A DNA stretch of 64,000 nucleotides from Symploca sp. SIO1C2. GTDB taxonomy: Bacteria; Cyanobacteriota; Cyanobacteriia; Cyanobacteriales; Coleofasciculaceae. Below are positions 27,571 to 35,631 of this stretch, one piece after another. The stretch spans positions 62,001 through 126,000 of the forward strand of contig JAAHFP010000005.1 in assembly GCA_010672925.1 (NCBI GenBank), in the 5' to 3' direction. Both the position numbers and the translations under genes were made by a program. Under the pieces are notes generated by a model, which was not told the origin of the DNA, ran no database searches, and saw only the letters and a list, made by a program, of their open reading frames with translations. The number at the start of each line of letters is the position of its first letter. The first letter of the stretch is position 1.

Positions 27571-27817
27571 AACCCACCCCTAACCCCTCCCAGGAGGGGA
27601 ACTGGAACTGGAACCGGAGACTTGACAACTATATCTTCTTTTTTCCTTCCTTTGTGCTCTACCCTTCGGGAATTCCTGGGTCAAATGTGCCTTTGTAGTT
27701 CATTAAAGATGTCGGTTTAGAGAGATAATATCAAATTCTGATAATCACTTATAATTCCCTTCTCCCTTGCAACCTTCTTCCTTACCTTCTGCCCTCTGCC
27801 CTCTGCCTTTTGCTAGA
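27571..27817. repeat. Repeat-derived spacer between haemagglutinin-like and fic genes
   Basis: AACCCACCCCTAACCCCTCC plus CAGGAGGGGA (27571-27602) is an interspersed repeat also at 58094 and 63414 and, inverted, at 12559. At 27725-27812 there is a degenerate ATATCAA-element (ATATCAAATTCTG, then CTTCTCCCTTGCAACC and TTCTGCCCTCTGCC) whose right end is lost at the fic stop codon. Confidence 0.65.
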
Positions 27818-28978
27818 CTACGGTTCAAGTCCCTCATTAAGAATATTCAAATATTCACGATAAACAAATAAGCGATCGCGTCTTCTTCCTGTAACCTCTT
27901 GAACTATACCCAAACTCTCTAGATGTCGCAGTGCAGAGGTTACCGTTGGCTTGCTCATTGCCAAAGCCTCAGTAGCATAATTAATACTAAACAGGGGTTT
28001 TTGTCGCATGAGATTATGCAGCCGCAGCACCGAACCCGCTGCACGACCAATCTGTTCAATTTTGCGACTATCCTGTGCAAAAAGATTTAACAACCGTCTT
28101 GCTGTAAAACTTGCTTGGTCTGCCACTACCATTACCCCTTCTAGAAAAAAGCTCAACCAGGCTTCCCAATCCCCCTTAATCCGCACTTGCTGCAATAGGT
28201 CGTAATATAACTGGCGATGGGTCTTGAGGTACAAACTCAGGTAAAGCAATGGTTCCGATAAAGCATCTTCTGCACAGAGTAGCAAAGTAATCAGGAGCCT
28301 TCCCAAGCGACCATTGCCATCCAGAAAGGGGTGAATTGTCTCAAACTGAACATGAGAAAGTGCTGCCTTAATCAAAACTGGGGTACGCTCTGGTAGATTG
28401 TGCCAAAACTTCTCTAAGTCTCCCAAACAAGGTAGTACCTCCGTCGGCGGTGGAGGGACAAACAGCGCATTACCAGGACGTGTGCCTCCTATCCAGTTTT
28501 GACTGCGGCGAAATTCCCCTGGTGTTTGCTCACTCCTCCTTCCTTCTGAGAGCAGTACCTGATGAATCTCACGAATCAAGCGCAATGATAGGGGAAACCC
28601 CTCTCGCATCCGCATCAAACCGTGATTTAGAGCTGCCACATAGCGAGATACTTCTTGTACATCATCTAAAGGTACTCCTGGTACTTCCTCAATTTCGTAG
28701 AGCAATAGATCTGAGAATGAAGACTGAGTACCCTCAATCTGTGAAGATAGTACCGCCTCTTTACGCACATAGAAGTAGAGAAACAGGGATGGTTCCGGCA
28801 ACAGAGTGGTAATTCCATCCAAACGACCTAGTGCTCGATTGGCACGTTCAATTAGATCGTACAAATTCCCATCTAACTGCAAAGGGGGTGCAGGTGGTAG
28901 AGGTTGGGGAAAAAATGCTAGAAAGGCTTCTGGTGAGCTGATGCTACGGACATAATGTCCTTGGAGTCCACGTTCTAT
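27818..28978 (-). CDS. Fic family protein (AMP transferase-like), probable ATA start
   Basis: The Fic active-site loop is HPFLDGNGRLGR, complete with catalytic His. An inhibitory-helix motif SSQIEGTQ lies near the N-terminus, so the enzyme is of the class with an internal inhibitory helix. A C-terminal winged-helix segment (SINYATEALAMSKPTVTSAL) follows, as in many cyanobacterial and archaeal Fic proteins. Fic enzymes modify proteins by nucleotide transfer, often as toxins or regulators. The frame is open upstream of the TTG at 28882 and encodes the family's usual start (GLQGHYVRSISSPEAF then PQPLPPAPPL), and the only suitable initiator is ATA at 28976-28978, six bases after AGGAGG. Initiation at ATA, or a recent ATG to ATA mutation, is inferred; TTG 28882 would give 354 residues. 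Confidence 0.88.
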   Translation of the reverse strand: MERGLQGHYVRSISSPEAFLAFFPQPLPPAPPLQLDGNLYDLIERANRALGRLDGITTLLPEPSLFLYFYVRKEAVLSSQIEGTQSSFSDLLLYEIEEVPGVPLDDVQEVSRYVAALNHGLMRMREGFPLSLRLIREIHQVLLSEGRRSEQTPGEFRRSQNWIGGTRPGNALFVPPPPTEVLPCLGDLEKFWHNLPERTPVLIKAALSHVQFETIHPFLDGNGRLGRLLITLLLCAEDALSEPLLYLSLYLKTHRQLYYDLLQQVRIKGDWEAWLSFFLEGVMVVADQASFTARRLLNLFAQDSRKIEQIGRAAGSVLRLHNLMRQKPLFSINYATEALAMSKPTVTSALRHLESLGIVQEVTGRRRDRLFVYREYLNILNEGLEP

Positions 28979-29097
28979 ATTTTGCCTCCTGGGAAAAGTA
29001 AAAAAACTTTATTAGCGATCGCCGTTAGTAAAAGATCATAGCCTATCTTTTACTAAGCAGTTGGGCATCTAACCTAAAGTAACCCATTGGAGCTCTT

Positions 29098-29337
29098 TCA
29101 ATCAGCGATTGCTTGTAACCAAGCCACTAAATCAGCTACATCCGAAAAATCTAACAACGCTGTTCCTAGTTCTTCTACCTTAGAGAGGCTAAGTGTTTCT
29201 ATCTGAGCCTTTAAACTGGGTTCTAGAAATCCTACTCGATGATTGAGTTGCTTGAGAACCATATTAATTTCACCTTTCCGTAGACCCCTCTCCTCAGCAG
29301 CAGAGTCAATCTCCTGAAAAATCACTGATTCACGCAT
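29098..29337 (-). pseudogene. Rpn-family nuclease/transposase, C-terminal fragment (DUF4351)
   Basis: The 79 residues start MRESVIFQEIDSAAEERGLRKG and end in the DUF4351 module (LNHRVGFLEPSLKAQIETLS, then ALLDFSDVADLVAWL). In intact cyanobacterial Rpn/PD-(D/E)XK proteins this segment follows about 200 residues of nuclease domain, and MRESVIYQ-like sequence is internal. The nuclease part is missing, so this is a remnant, although it could still be translated from its ATG. A separate N-terminal fragment of the same family lies at 46316-46579. Confidence 0.7.
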
Positions 29338-29396
29338 AATATCCTCCCGTAGTGCAGATGCTCTTGAAATATCCTGTCATCCTAGCAACCTACTAA

Positions 29397-29539
29397 AATG
29401 CGATCGCGCCCCTTAAATCAGATCTTACATCAATTGGAAATCCCACCTCATATTTCGTTCACCCGGTTGGGCGAAGCATTTGGATGGATACATTTGGGTC
29501 TATGTTGTTAAATTATCGCCCAAATGCTTCTCCCCTACA
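29397..29539 (+). repeat. 143-bp duplicated segment, copy 1
   Basis: It matches 30151-30293 with only three mismatches at a constant offset of 754 bp. Read in the frame used by copy 2 it still encodes NAIAPLKSDLTSIGNPTSYF and on, with I to L and S to T changes and one silent change. It contains the inverted pair GAAGCATTTGG / CCAAATGCTTC. Confidence 0.92.
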
Positions 29540-29902
29540 TTCGATTCGCATTTTCCATGCTTTAAGCTTTGCCCGAAGTGCTTCCTGGTTTGGCTTCGGA
29601 GGCATTGCTGCGATTTTGGCAAATTGTTCTCGATTTCGATCTTCCCAATATTGCCGAATTTCCACTGCTGTTTGCAGACATTGTTGGTATTCTGCTTCCA
29701 ATTCAACAGAATGAGTTTCAATGTAGGCTAGAGCTGAACTAATCTGATTATGATTAAGACCAAGTTTTTCACAAATTAGCTTTTGTGGATACTGAGCTTT
29801 TAGGTAATCCATTATATCGTAAAGAGTGATGCGTGTACCTGAAATCGTTAGTCCGCGTTCTGTCCGAATAATTGTTGGTTGGTAAGTCTTTGCTGGCATC
29901 AT
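29513..29902 (-). CDS. DUF433 domain protein (antitoxin-like)
   Basis: The 129-residue protein contains the DUF433 core IIRTERGLTISGTRITLYDIMDYL followed by a helix-turn-helix-like segment (LICEKLGLNHNQISSALAYI). DUF433 proteins are small DNA-binding proteins often paired with a PIN-like DUF5615 toxin; no such partner is next to it. The C-terminal half is a charged helix. The last seven codons, reading RGEAFGR, and the stop codon come from the 143-bp duplicated segment, so the original end has been replaced. An ATATCAAGTTCGG element end lies just upstream of the start (29906-29918). Confidence 0.83.
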   Translation of the reverse strand: MMPAKTYQPTIIRTERGLTISGTRITLYDIMDYLKAQYPQKLICEKLGLNHNQISSALAYIETHSVELEAEYQQCLQTAVEIRQYWEDRNREQFAKIAAMPPKPNQEALRAKLKAWKMRIECRGEAFGR

Positions 29903-30063
29903 TTTATATCAAGTTCGGTAAAATAATTAAATTAGTGACATACTCTCGACACTAACCTCTATCGAGGGCAGATGCTTTTAGTATAAGATGTAACAATGAA
30001 CGCTACAAATAGAGATTTACCAAAATTTAGAACATCCCTCACACTCAACAATTCCCAAGATTA

Positions 30064-32838
30064 ATGAAACCACTCAAACCGAGGGCGTATCGACTAATTT
30101 TGCTAGCGATGTTGGGACTAATGACCACTTTAATGGTTCCAACCGTAACGAATGCGATCGCGCCCATTAAATCAGATCTTACATCAATTGGAAATCCCTC
30201 CTCATATTTTGTTCACCCGGTTGGGCGAAGCATTTGGATGGATACATTTGGGTCTATGTTGTTAAATTATCGCCCAAATGCTTCTCCCCTACAGTCCCAA
30301 TCCTTACTACAACAAGGTATTCAACTCTACGAAGGGGAACAGTTTTCTCAAGCGATCGCAGTTTGGCAACAGGCAGCAACTGCTTTTGCTAACCAGGGAG
30401 ATACCTTTAACCAATCCCTGGTACTGAGTAATCTTTCCCTAGCTTATCAACACCTTGGAAAATGGGAAAATGCTCAACAAGCTATTGACCAAAGCCTCGC
30501 ACTACTGCACAATCTCGAAGGTAAAACTAACTTCCAGACCTACTCAGAAATCCTGGCCAAAACTTTAAATACTCAAGGTCGCTTACAATGGGAAACGGGA
30601 CAGTTGGAACCAGCCCTCGGAACTTGGCAGAGAGCCACGGTTAACTATCAAGAAGCTGGGAATCAGACAGGTATCATCGGTAGTTTGATTAACCAAGCCA
30701 AAGCTCTGCAAACCCTAGGATTGAGTAGTAAGGCAGAAGAGAAGTTACAGACAGCCTACCAAATCCTACAAAAATCCGACTCCCCTCTCAAAGCCAAAGG
30801 ATTTAAAGACTTAGGCAATGCTCTCAGACGACTTGGTAAGCTGGATGAGTCGCGACAGGTTTTAGTGGAAAGCTTGAAGTTTGCTCAACTCCCCACCGCT
30901 AAAGGTGCAGTGCTGTTAGAGTTAGGTAATACGGAACGAGCCTTAGCCCAAAGAGCGGACGCAATTGGGAAACAACCAGAAACTCTCTCCCATACTCAAG
31001 CCGCGATCGCATATTTCCAACAGGCTTTCCAAACAGGAGAACAGATTCAAGCCTCTCTCAACCAACTCAGCCTCTTAATCGAAACCGAGCAATGGTCAGA
31101 AGTCGCCACAATACTACCCGAAATTCAAAAGTCTCTTACTAGTTTACCACCCAGTCGCACTGCCATCCATGCCCGACTAAACTTTGCCCGATCTCTTACT
31201 TGTCTCCATCCTCATCTAGATCCAGAAGCCTTATCCTGTATTAGTGGTGAGTCTTCCCAGCAGGTAAGCAAAGACCCAAGTATTGAACCACCTTCTTGGA
31301 CAGAAATTGCCCAAATTTTAGCCGCTGCTGCTCAACAAGCTCAAGAATTAGAAGATCTACAAGCTCAATCCTACGCCCTTGGTCAGTTAGGAGGACTGTA
31401 CGAGCTAACTCAACAATGGTCAGATGCCCAAAACCTCACCCAACAAGCCCTGTTAAAAGCATACCAAACTGCTGACATTCGCTATCGTTGGGAGTGGCAA
31501 CTAGGGCGTATAGCCAAAAAACAGGGAGATCTTGATAACGCGATCGCTAACTATAAAGTAGCAGTTGACACTCTCCAAACTATTCGCCAAGACTTACTAA
31601 CGATTAATTCCGATGTGCGGTTTTCCTTCCGGGATAATATCGAACCCCTCTACCGAGGATTAGTGGATTTACTGTTGAGAACTGAGGATAAATCTCAACC
31701 ACCTCAAGAAAACCTGAAGTTGGCAATTGGAGAAATTGACTCTCTCCAACTAGCAGAATTGGAAAATTTCCTCGGTTGTGATCTTTCTCCCACAGTGCAA
31801 CTTAACCAGGAATTGGACAACATTGATCAAACAGCTGCTTTTATTTATCCAATCATGTTGGAAGATAGATTAGCAGTTATCTTCAAACTACCAGGACAAC
31901 CTCTGAAGTACCACGGTAATCTGATTGAGCGGACTGTTGTATCCCGGAAGCTGAGAAAGCTCAGAAAAGCTATATTAAGAGGGGACTCTGGAACAGTAAT
32001 AGAAAATTCTCAAACCGTTTATCAATGGTTAATTGAACCCCTGGAAGCATACCTTAAAAACAGCAGCGAAGTTGAAACTTTAGTGTTTGTCCTGGATGGA
32101 GAATTGCGGAATCTTCCCATGTCAGTCCTCTATGATCAGAAAACTGATCAATATCTTATCGAAAAAAAATATTCCCTAGTATTATTGCCCAGTGCACAGC
32201 TTTTTGACCTGCAAACTACACCAGAAAAATTACAAGTTTTAGGTGCTGGTATTAGTGAGAAACGTCAAATTGAAAACCGAACATTTTCCGCCTTAGATGC
32301 TACCGCCGAATTAGAGCAAATTCAAAATACAGTATCCAGTGAAATACTGCTAAATTCCCAGTTTACTAAACCCAATCTACAACAAAATATCAACTCTGGA
32401 GCCTTTTCTGTGGTTCATATGGCAACTCACGGTAATTTTAGTTCTGATCCAGAAGAAACCTATATCCTTGCCTATAATCAATTACTCAGAGCCAACGATT
32501 TACATAACTTGCTGCGGAGTGACAACCAGCAAGCAGCTAACACCATAGAATTACTCGTTCTTAGTGCTTGTAAAACCGCAGAGGGAGACAACCGAGCTAC
32601 TTTAGGATTAGCTGGATTAGCAGTAAGAGCCGGAGCCCGCAGTACCTTGGCAACTTTGTGGCAAGTAAGTGATGAGTCTACCGTCCAACTTATGGAACAA
32701 TTCTACAATGCATTAAACGAACCGGGAGTAACTAAAGCAGAAGCACTCCATCGCGCTCAACAAGCTCTTTTAAATGACCAAAAGTATCAAAATCCCTCTT
32801 TTTGGGCTCCTTATGTGTTAGTCGGAAATTGGCAGTGA
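30064..32838 (+). CDS. Secreted TPR-CHAT protein (caspase-like protease domain)
   Basis: The 924-residue protein has a signal peptide (LILLAMLGLMTTLMVPTVTNA), TPR-type helical repeats from about 75 to 510 (for example AIAVWQQAATAFANQGDTFNQ and NALRRLGKLDES), and a C-terminal CHAT domain at about 610-924. The caspase-like dyad is intact: H789 in MATHGNF and C836 in LSACKTAEGD. CHAT proteases are activated through attached sensor repeats; in cyanobacteria secreted TPR-CHAT proteins are frequently neighbours of haemagglutinin-type exoproteins, as here, but their substrates are unknown. Residues 30-76 are encoded by the second copy of the 143-bp duplicated segment and look like a linker, not TPR. 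Confidence 0.92.
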   Translation: MKPLKPRAYRLILLAMLGLMTTLMVPTVTNAIAPIKSDLTSIGNPSSYFVHPVGRSIWMDTFGSMLLNYRPNASPLQSQSLLQQGIQLYEGEQFSQAIAVWQQAATAFANQGDTFNQSLVLSNLSLAYQHLGKWENAQQAIDQSLALLHNLEGKTNFQTYSEILAKTLNTQGRLQWETGQLEPALGTWQRATVNYQEAGNQTGIIGSLINQAKALQTLGLSSKAEEKLQTAYQILQKSDSPLKAKGFKDLGNALRRLGKLDESRQVLVESLKFAQLPTAKGAVLLELGNTERALAQRADAIGKQPETLSHTQAAIAYFQQAFQTGEQIQASLNQLSLLIETEQWSEVATILPEIQKSLTSLPPSRTAIHARLNFARSLTCLHPHLDPEALSCISGESSQQVSKDPSIEPPSWTEIAQILAAAAQQAQELEDLQAQSYALGQLGGLYELTQQWSDAQNLTQQALLKAYQTADIRYRWEWQLGRIAKKQGDLDNAIANYKVAVDTLQTIRQDLLTINSDVRFSFRDNIEPLYRGLVDLLLRTEDKSQPPQENLKLAIGEIDSLQLAELENFLGCDLSPTVQLNQELDNIDQTAAFIYPIMLEDRLAVIFKLPGQPLKYHGNLIERTVVSRKLRKLRKAILRGDSGTVIENSQTVYQWLIEPLEAYLKNSSEVETLVFVLDGELRNLPMSVLYDQKTDQYLIEKKYSLVLLPSAQLFDLQTTPEKLQVLGAGISEKRQIENRTFSALDATAELEQIQNTVSSEILLNSQFTKPNLQQNINSGAFSVVHMATHGNFSSDPEETYILAYNQLLRANDLHNLLRSDNQQAANTIELLVLSACKTAEGDNRATLGLAGLAVRAGARSTLATLWQVSDESTVQLMEQFYNALNEPGVTKAEALHRAQQALLNDQKYQNPSFWAPYVLVGNWQ
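30151..30293 (+). repeat. 143-bp duplicated segment, copy 2, inside CHAT gene
   Basis: The segment is in frame just after the signal peptide. It includes the palindromic pair GCGAAGCATTTGG / CCCAAATGCTTC, an interspersed motif, so part of the mature protein's N-terminus is repeat-derived. Confidence 0.92.
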
Positions 32839-33029
32839 TAGTTAGTAAAAGTATAGTCAAATATAGACAGACTGAATTTCATTTCAGAAATTCCCTTCAC
32901 TTTCACTTTGAGAGATTAATTCTCCTGGGGTGAACTACGCACCTCTCTATCCCATAGCGAGTAAACGCATTTGGGAATGCTTTTCTGAGAATACCATGTT
33001 CGGCATAGATAACCTAGTTAATTCCACAT

Positions 33030-33059
33030 TGTAGAGACGTTGCATGCAACGTCTCTACA
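33030..33059. repeat. TGTAGAGACGTTGC palindrome, copy 5
   Basis: A perfect 30-bp palindrome between the convergent CHAT and peptidoglycan-hydrolase genes; as a hairpin it could stop transcription from both sides. Confidence 0.85.
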
Positions 33060-33070
33060 GGGTTTTCGCT

Positions 33071-34786
33071 TTAAGCAAGCTGTCTGTCTAAAGCTTGGGG
33101 ATTGATTTGAACCAAAGTACCACTGACAAAAATGTATGTACTGAGATCTATATGAAGAGGATAGTCGTTATCCGAGTTAGCACCTGAACCTCCCATAACT
33201 CCTATTTGCTCACCTTGCCCAATGATTTGTCCCACACTTACCCAGATTGATTGCAAATGAGCGAATGCTTGATAGACTTGATACCTGTTACCTTCAAATT
33301 CATAGGTAACATCCAGTTGCAGATGAACCCGCCTGCCATAACCTCCTTCTCTGCCTCGCCTAGTGACAGTCCCTCCATACCAAGCTTTCGCTTTACGATC
33401 ACTGACAACGTAATCGATGCCAATATTTCGATAATCAGGGGCTAAGGTTTGTAACTTCCCATCCAAGAAAATTGCCTTGAGTTCAGGCTTGAAGGAATGT
33501 CCCTTGGGTTCCATATACCCACCGGTAACCGTAATCTCCCCTAGAAGTGGATGAGAGAAGAATTGGTAATTACTAGGATATAATTGATACTCGGCAATCG
33601 TAATTGGCAGATTGAGGGGACGACTCGTAGTGACGATTAAATCATCATCACCCTCTACCCGTGCGACAGTGATTCTTTGACCTGGCAAAATAAGATCAGG
33701 ATTTTGAATACTGGGGTTAAGTGCTAAGAGTGCATCCAAGGAGATGTTATGACGAGTAGCAATAGCTGACAGAGTATCACCGGGCTTGACAATGTAAATA
33801 CCGATGCCACTAGGAGTTAATTTCCCTGGGGAGGGTGTTACATTATCTGAGAAATTTTTAGCAACCCAGGCTTTAAAGCTTGGTAGGTTCCTATCATCAA
33901 GACCATCACCAAAAATATTTCCTGGACAACTAGTTGAACTAATTTGCTTGTGAGCTTTAATGTTTTCCTTGGGAATCTTATATTCACTCATCAACCATTT
34001 GATCAGGTGGATCGATGATTTTTCCTGGGAACTAGTTAATTTTTCCCCTACTTTAGCCACATGTTCTATACCAATACTAGTACGATTGGCGTGGGTGGCG
34101 TGCCAAGCCTTATCTGAATCTTTGACCATTTGATAAATGTCGCCATTTTTATCAATGATGTAGTGAGCAGATACTCTTGATGCAGGATTGAGAAAATGAT
34201 TTCTGGTGCTGGCAAAAGTCCCTGCCGTTGTGTAGTGAACTACAATAGTATCAATATCAGCACCAGCGCGACTACTGTGATTTGGGCTCTCAATAAACGC
34301 TTTGATGAATGGCTTGGTAACAGGTTCTCCCGTTCCGGGATGATGGTGATTGCCATGATTGGCATCAGCTAGGAGTTGTTTGGCTTCAGTAAACACATTG
34401 AAGATTTTAGCAAGATAATTTCTGTCACCTGCATAAATTGGACCAATAAAGCCAATAAAGTTTTCCGGTGATGCTGCATGATCACGCCATCCTTGGTAGG
34501 GAGAACGATCTAAGAAATGCCAGTAGCCTTTAATGAAATTCTCTAGACTGCTAAATTTGCAATACTTGTCCCAGCCATCACTAGCTTTATAGTCTACAGG
34601 TGTAGCAAAACCTACCATTTCACTTCGCCACTTCAAACCGCCAAAATTCAAATGTTCGGTAGCAAGAGCGCTAGTTCCTCTACCAGATTCGAGTAGCCAT
34701 TGAGCAACAGTAATTCCCTTAAGTAGAGGAAACTCAATCCTTGTGTCTGCGTAGGTTTTAACGAGCTGTTTAAACAGTTTACTCAT
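33071..34786 (-). CDS. Multidomain peptidoglycan hydrolase: GH73 - amidase_2 - LysM - degenerate M23
   Basis: The 571-residue protein fuses four cell-wall domains. Residues 1-145 resemble GH73/FlgJ-type glucosaminidases (VAQWLLESGRGTSALATEHL, NFGGLKW). Residues 165-310 form an amidase_2/PGRP zinc amidase with ligands in VVHYT, AHKQIS and SCPGN. A LysM repeat (YIVKPGDTLSAIATRHNI) follows at 333-376. The last 160 residues have the M23/LytM fold (GGYGRRVHLQL, AHLQSIWVSVGQ), but the zinc sites are altered: NIGID in place of H-G-D, and PLHID in place of HLH, so this domain is probably inactive and structural. No signal peptide is visible. GAGGA precedes the ATG, and the shared promoter-like element lies 50 nt upstream. 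Confidence 0.9.
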   Translation of the reverse strand: MSKLFKQLVKTYADTRIEFPLLKGITVAQWLLESGRGTSALATEHLNFGGLKWRSEMVGFATPVDYKASDGWDKYCKFSSLENFIKGYWHFLDRSPYQGWRDHAASPENFIGFIGPIYAGDRNYLAKIFNVFTEAKQLLADANHGNHHHPGTGEPVTKPFIKAFIESPNHSSRAGADIDTIVVHYTTAGTFASTRNHFLNPASRVSAHYIIDKNGDIYQMVKDSDKAWHATHANRTSIGIEHVAKVGEKLTSSQEKSSIHLIKWLMSEYKIPKENIKAHKQISSTSCPGNIFGDGLDDRNLPSFKAWVAKNFSDNVTPSPGKLTPSGIGIYIVKPGDTLSAIATRHNISLDALLALNPSIQNPDLILPGQRITVARVEGDDDLIVTTSRPLNLPITIAEYQLYPSNYQFFSHPLLGEITVTGGYMEPKGHSFKPELKAIFLDGKLQTLAPDYRNIGIDYVVSDRKAKAWYGGTVTRRGREGGYGRRVHLQLDVTYEFEGNRYQVYQAFAHLQSIWVSVGQIIGQGEQIGVMGGSGANSDNDYPLHIDLSTYIFVSGTLVQINPQALDRQLA

Positions 34787-34836
34787 CTCTATAAATCCTC
34801 TTTCTAGATTAATACTGTGGTGAATCCTTTCATTTA

Positions 34837-34868
34837 CCTATTGGCAAGACTTGGCTGTTTCTATGCAC
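34837..34868 (-). promoter_or_regulatory. Bipartite promoter-like element, hydrolase gene copy
   Basis: On the minus strand GTGCATAGAAA, 12 bases, GCCAATAGG, then TAAATGAAAGGATTCACCAC, which is shared with the copy before the RTX gene. It lies 50 nt from the ATG at 34786. Confidence 0.75.
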
Positions 34869-34959
34869 ATGAGTTGACATTTAAGATTCACCTCTTAACA
34901 TCGAAAGTCATACCAGACAATGTTTTCAGCAATTAATAAAAGAAGAGAATAAAAATGAG

Positions 34960-34991
34960 GTGCATAGAAAACTTGATGTAGTGCCAATAGG
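34960..34991 (+). promoter_or_regulatory. Bipartite promoter-like element, amidase_3 gene copy
   Basis: GTGCATAGAAA, 12 bases, GCCAATAGG, then TTAGTAGAACAA, which is also found after the copy at 50629-50660. It points towards the ATG at 35026 and is divergent from the copy at 34837-34868. Confidence 0.75.
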
Positions 34992-35025
34992 TTAGTAGAA
35001 CAACCTAGAATATATCGAGGTAGAA

Positions 35026-35631
35026 ATGAAAATTGCGATTGATCCTGGACATAATTGCCCACCGGACACTGGAGCTAGTGGGATTAGACAAGAAGATCAG
35101 TTAAATTTAGAAGTTTCGGAAAAAGTAATTAAAAAACTCCGAGATGCTGGTCATCAAGTGATTAATGTTTTGCCTGACTACTGCCGAAGTGTATCTGACA
35201 GTTTGTCTAAGCGCGTGAACCTTGCTAACAGGATGGAGGTAGATATTTATGTTAGTCTCCATTTCAATTATTTCAATGGCAGGGCTTCCGGAAGTGAAGT
35301 GTTTTTTGGCTCACAAGCTGGTAAAGCAATCGCTCAAAAAGTTCTCACAAAAATAGTCAGCTTAGGTTTCCAGAACCGTGGCGTTAAAAATGGACTACAC
35401 CTGTACGTAATCCGCGCCACAAGAATGCCAGCTATCTTAATTGAGTGCTGTTTCTGCGATTCTGCTAGAGACATGGGTATTTATGACGCTGAGAGCATGG
35501 CTGATGCAATCGTGTTCGGTTTGATTGGTAAGCAAACTGCTTTAACTGCTAATCTTCTGGAAGCACCAACTCTGATGGAACAAAAGGCTGCTGGGCAACC
35601 CCGGCCAAGCCTACAGATTCCAAAAGGTTAG
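35026..35631 (+). CDS. N-acetylmuramoyl-L-alanine amidase (amidase_3), no signal peptide
   Basis: The 201-residue protein is an amidase_3 catalytic domain: H9 in IDPGHN, H79 in VSLHFN and the catalytic E140 in ILIECCFCDS. These zinc enzymes cut the bond between muramic acid and L-Ala in peptidoglycan. There is no signal peptide or wall-binding domain, unlike AmiC-type enzymes of cell separation. GAGG lies before the ATG. Its 3' end overlaps the convergent DUF928 gene by 83 bp. The divergent position next to another wall hydrolase, with the same upstream element, suggests that the two are co-regulated. Confidence 0.92.
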   Translation: MKIAIDPGHNCPPDTGASGIRQEDQLNLEVSEKVIKKLRDAGHQVINVLPDYCRSVSDSLSKRVNLANRMEVDIYVSLHFNYFNGRASGSEVFFGSQAGKAIAQKVLTKIVSLGFQNRGVKNGLHLYVIRATRMPAILIECCFCDSARDMGIYDAESMADAIVFGLIGKQTALTANLLEAPTLMEQKAAGQPRPSLQIPKG

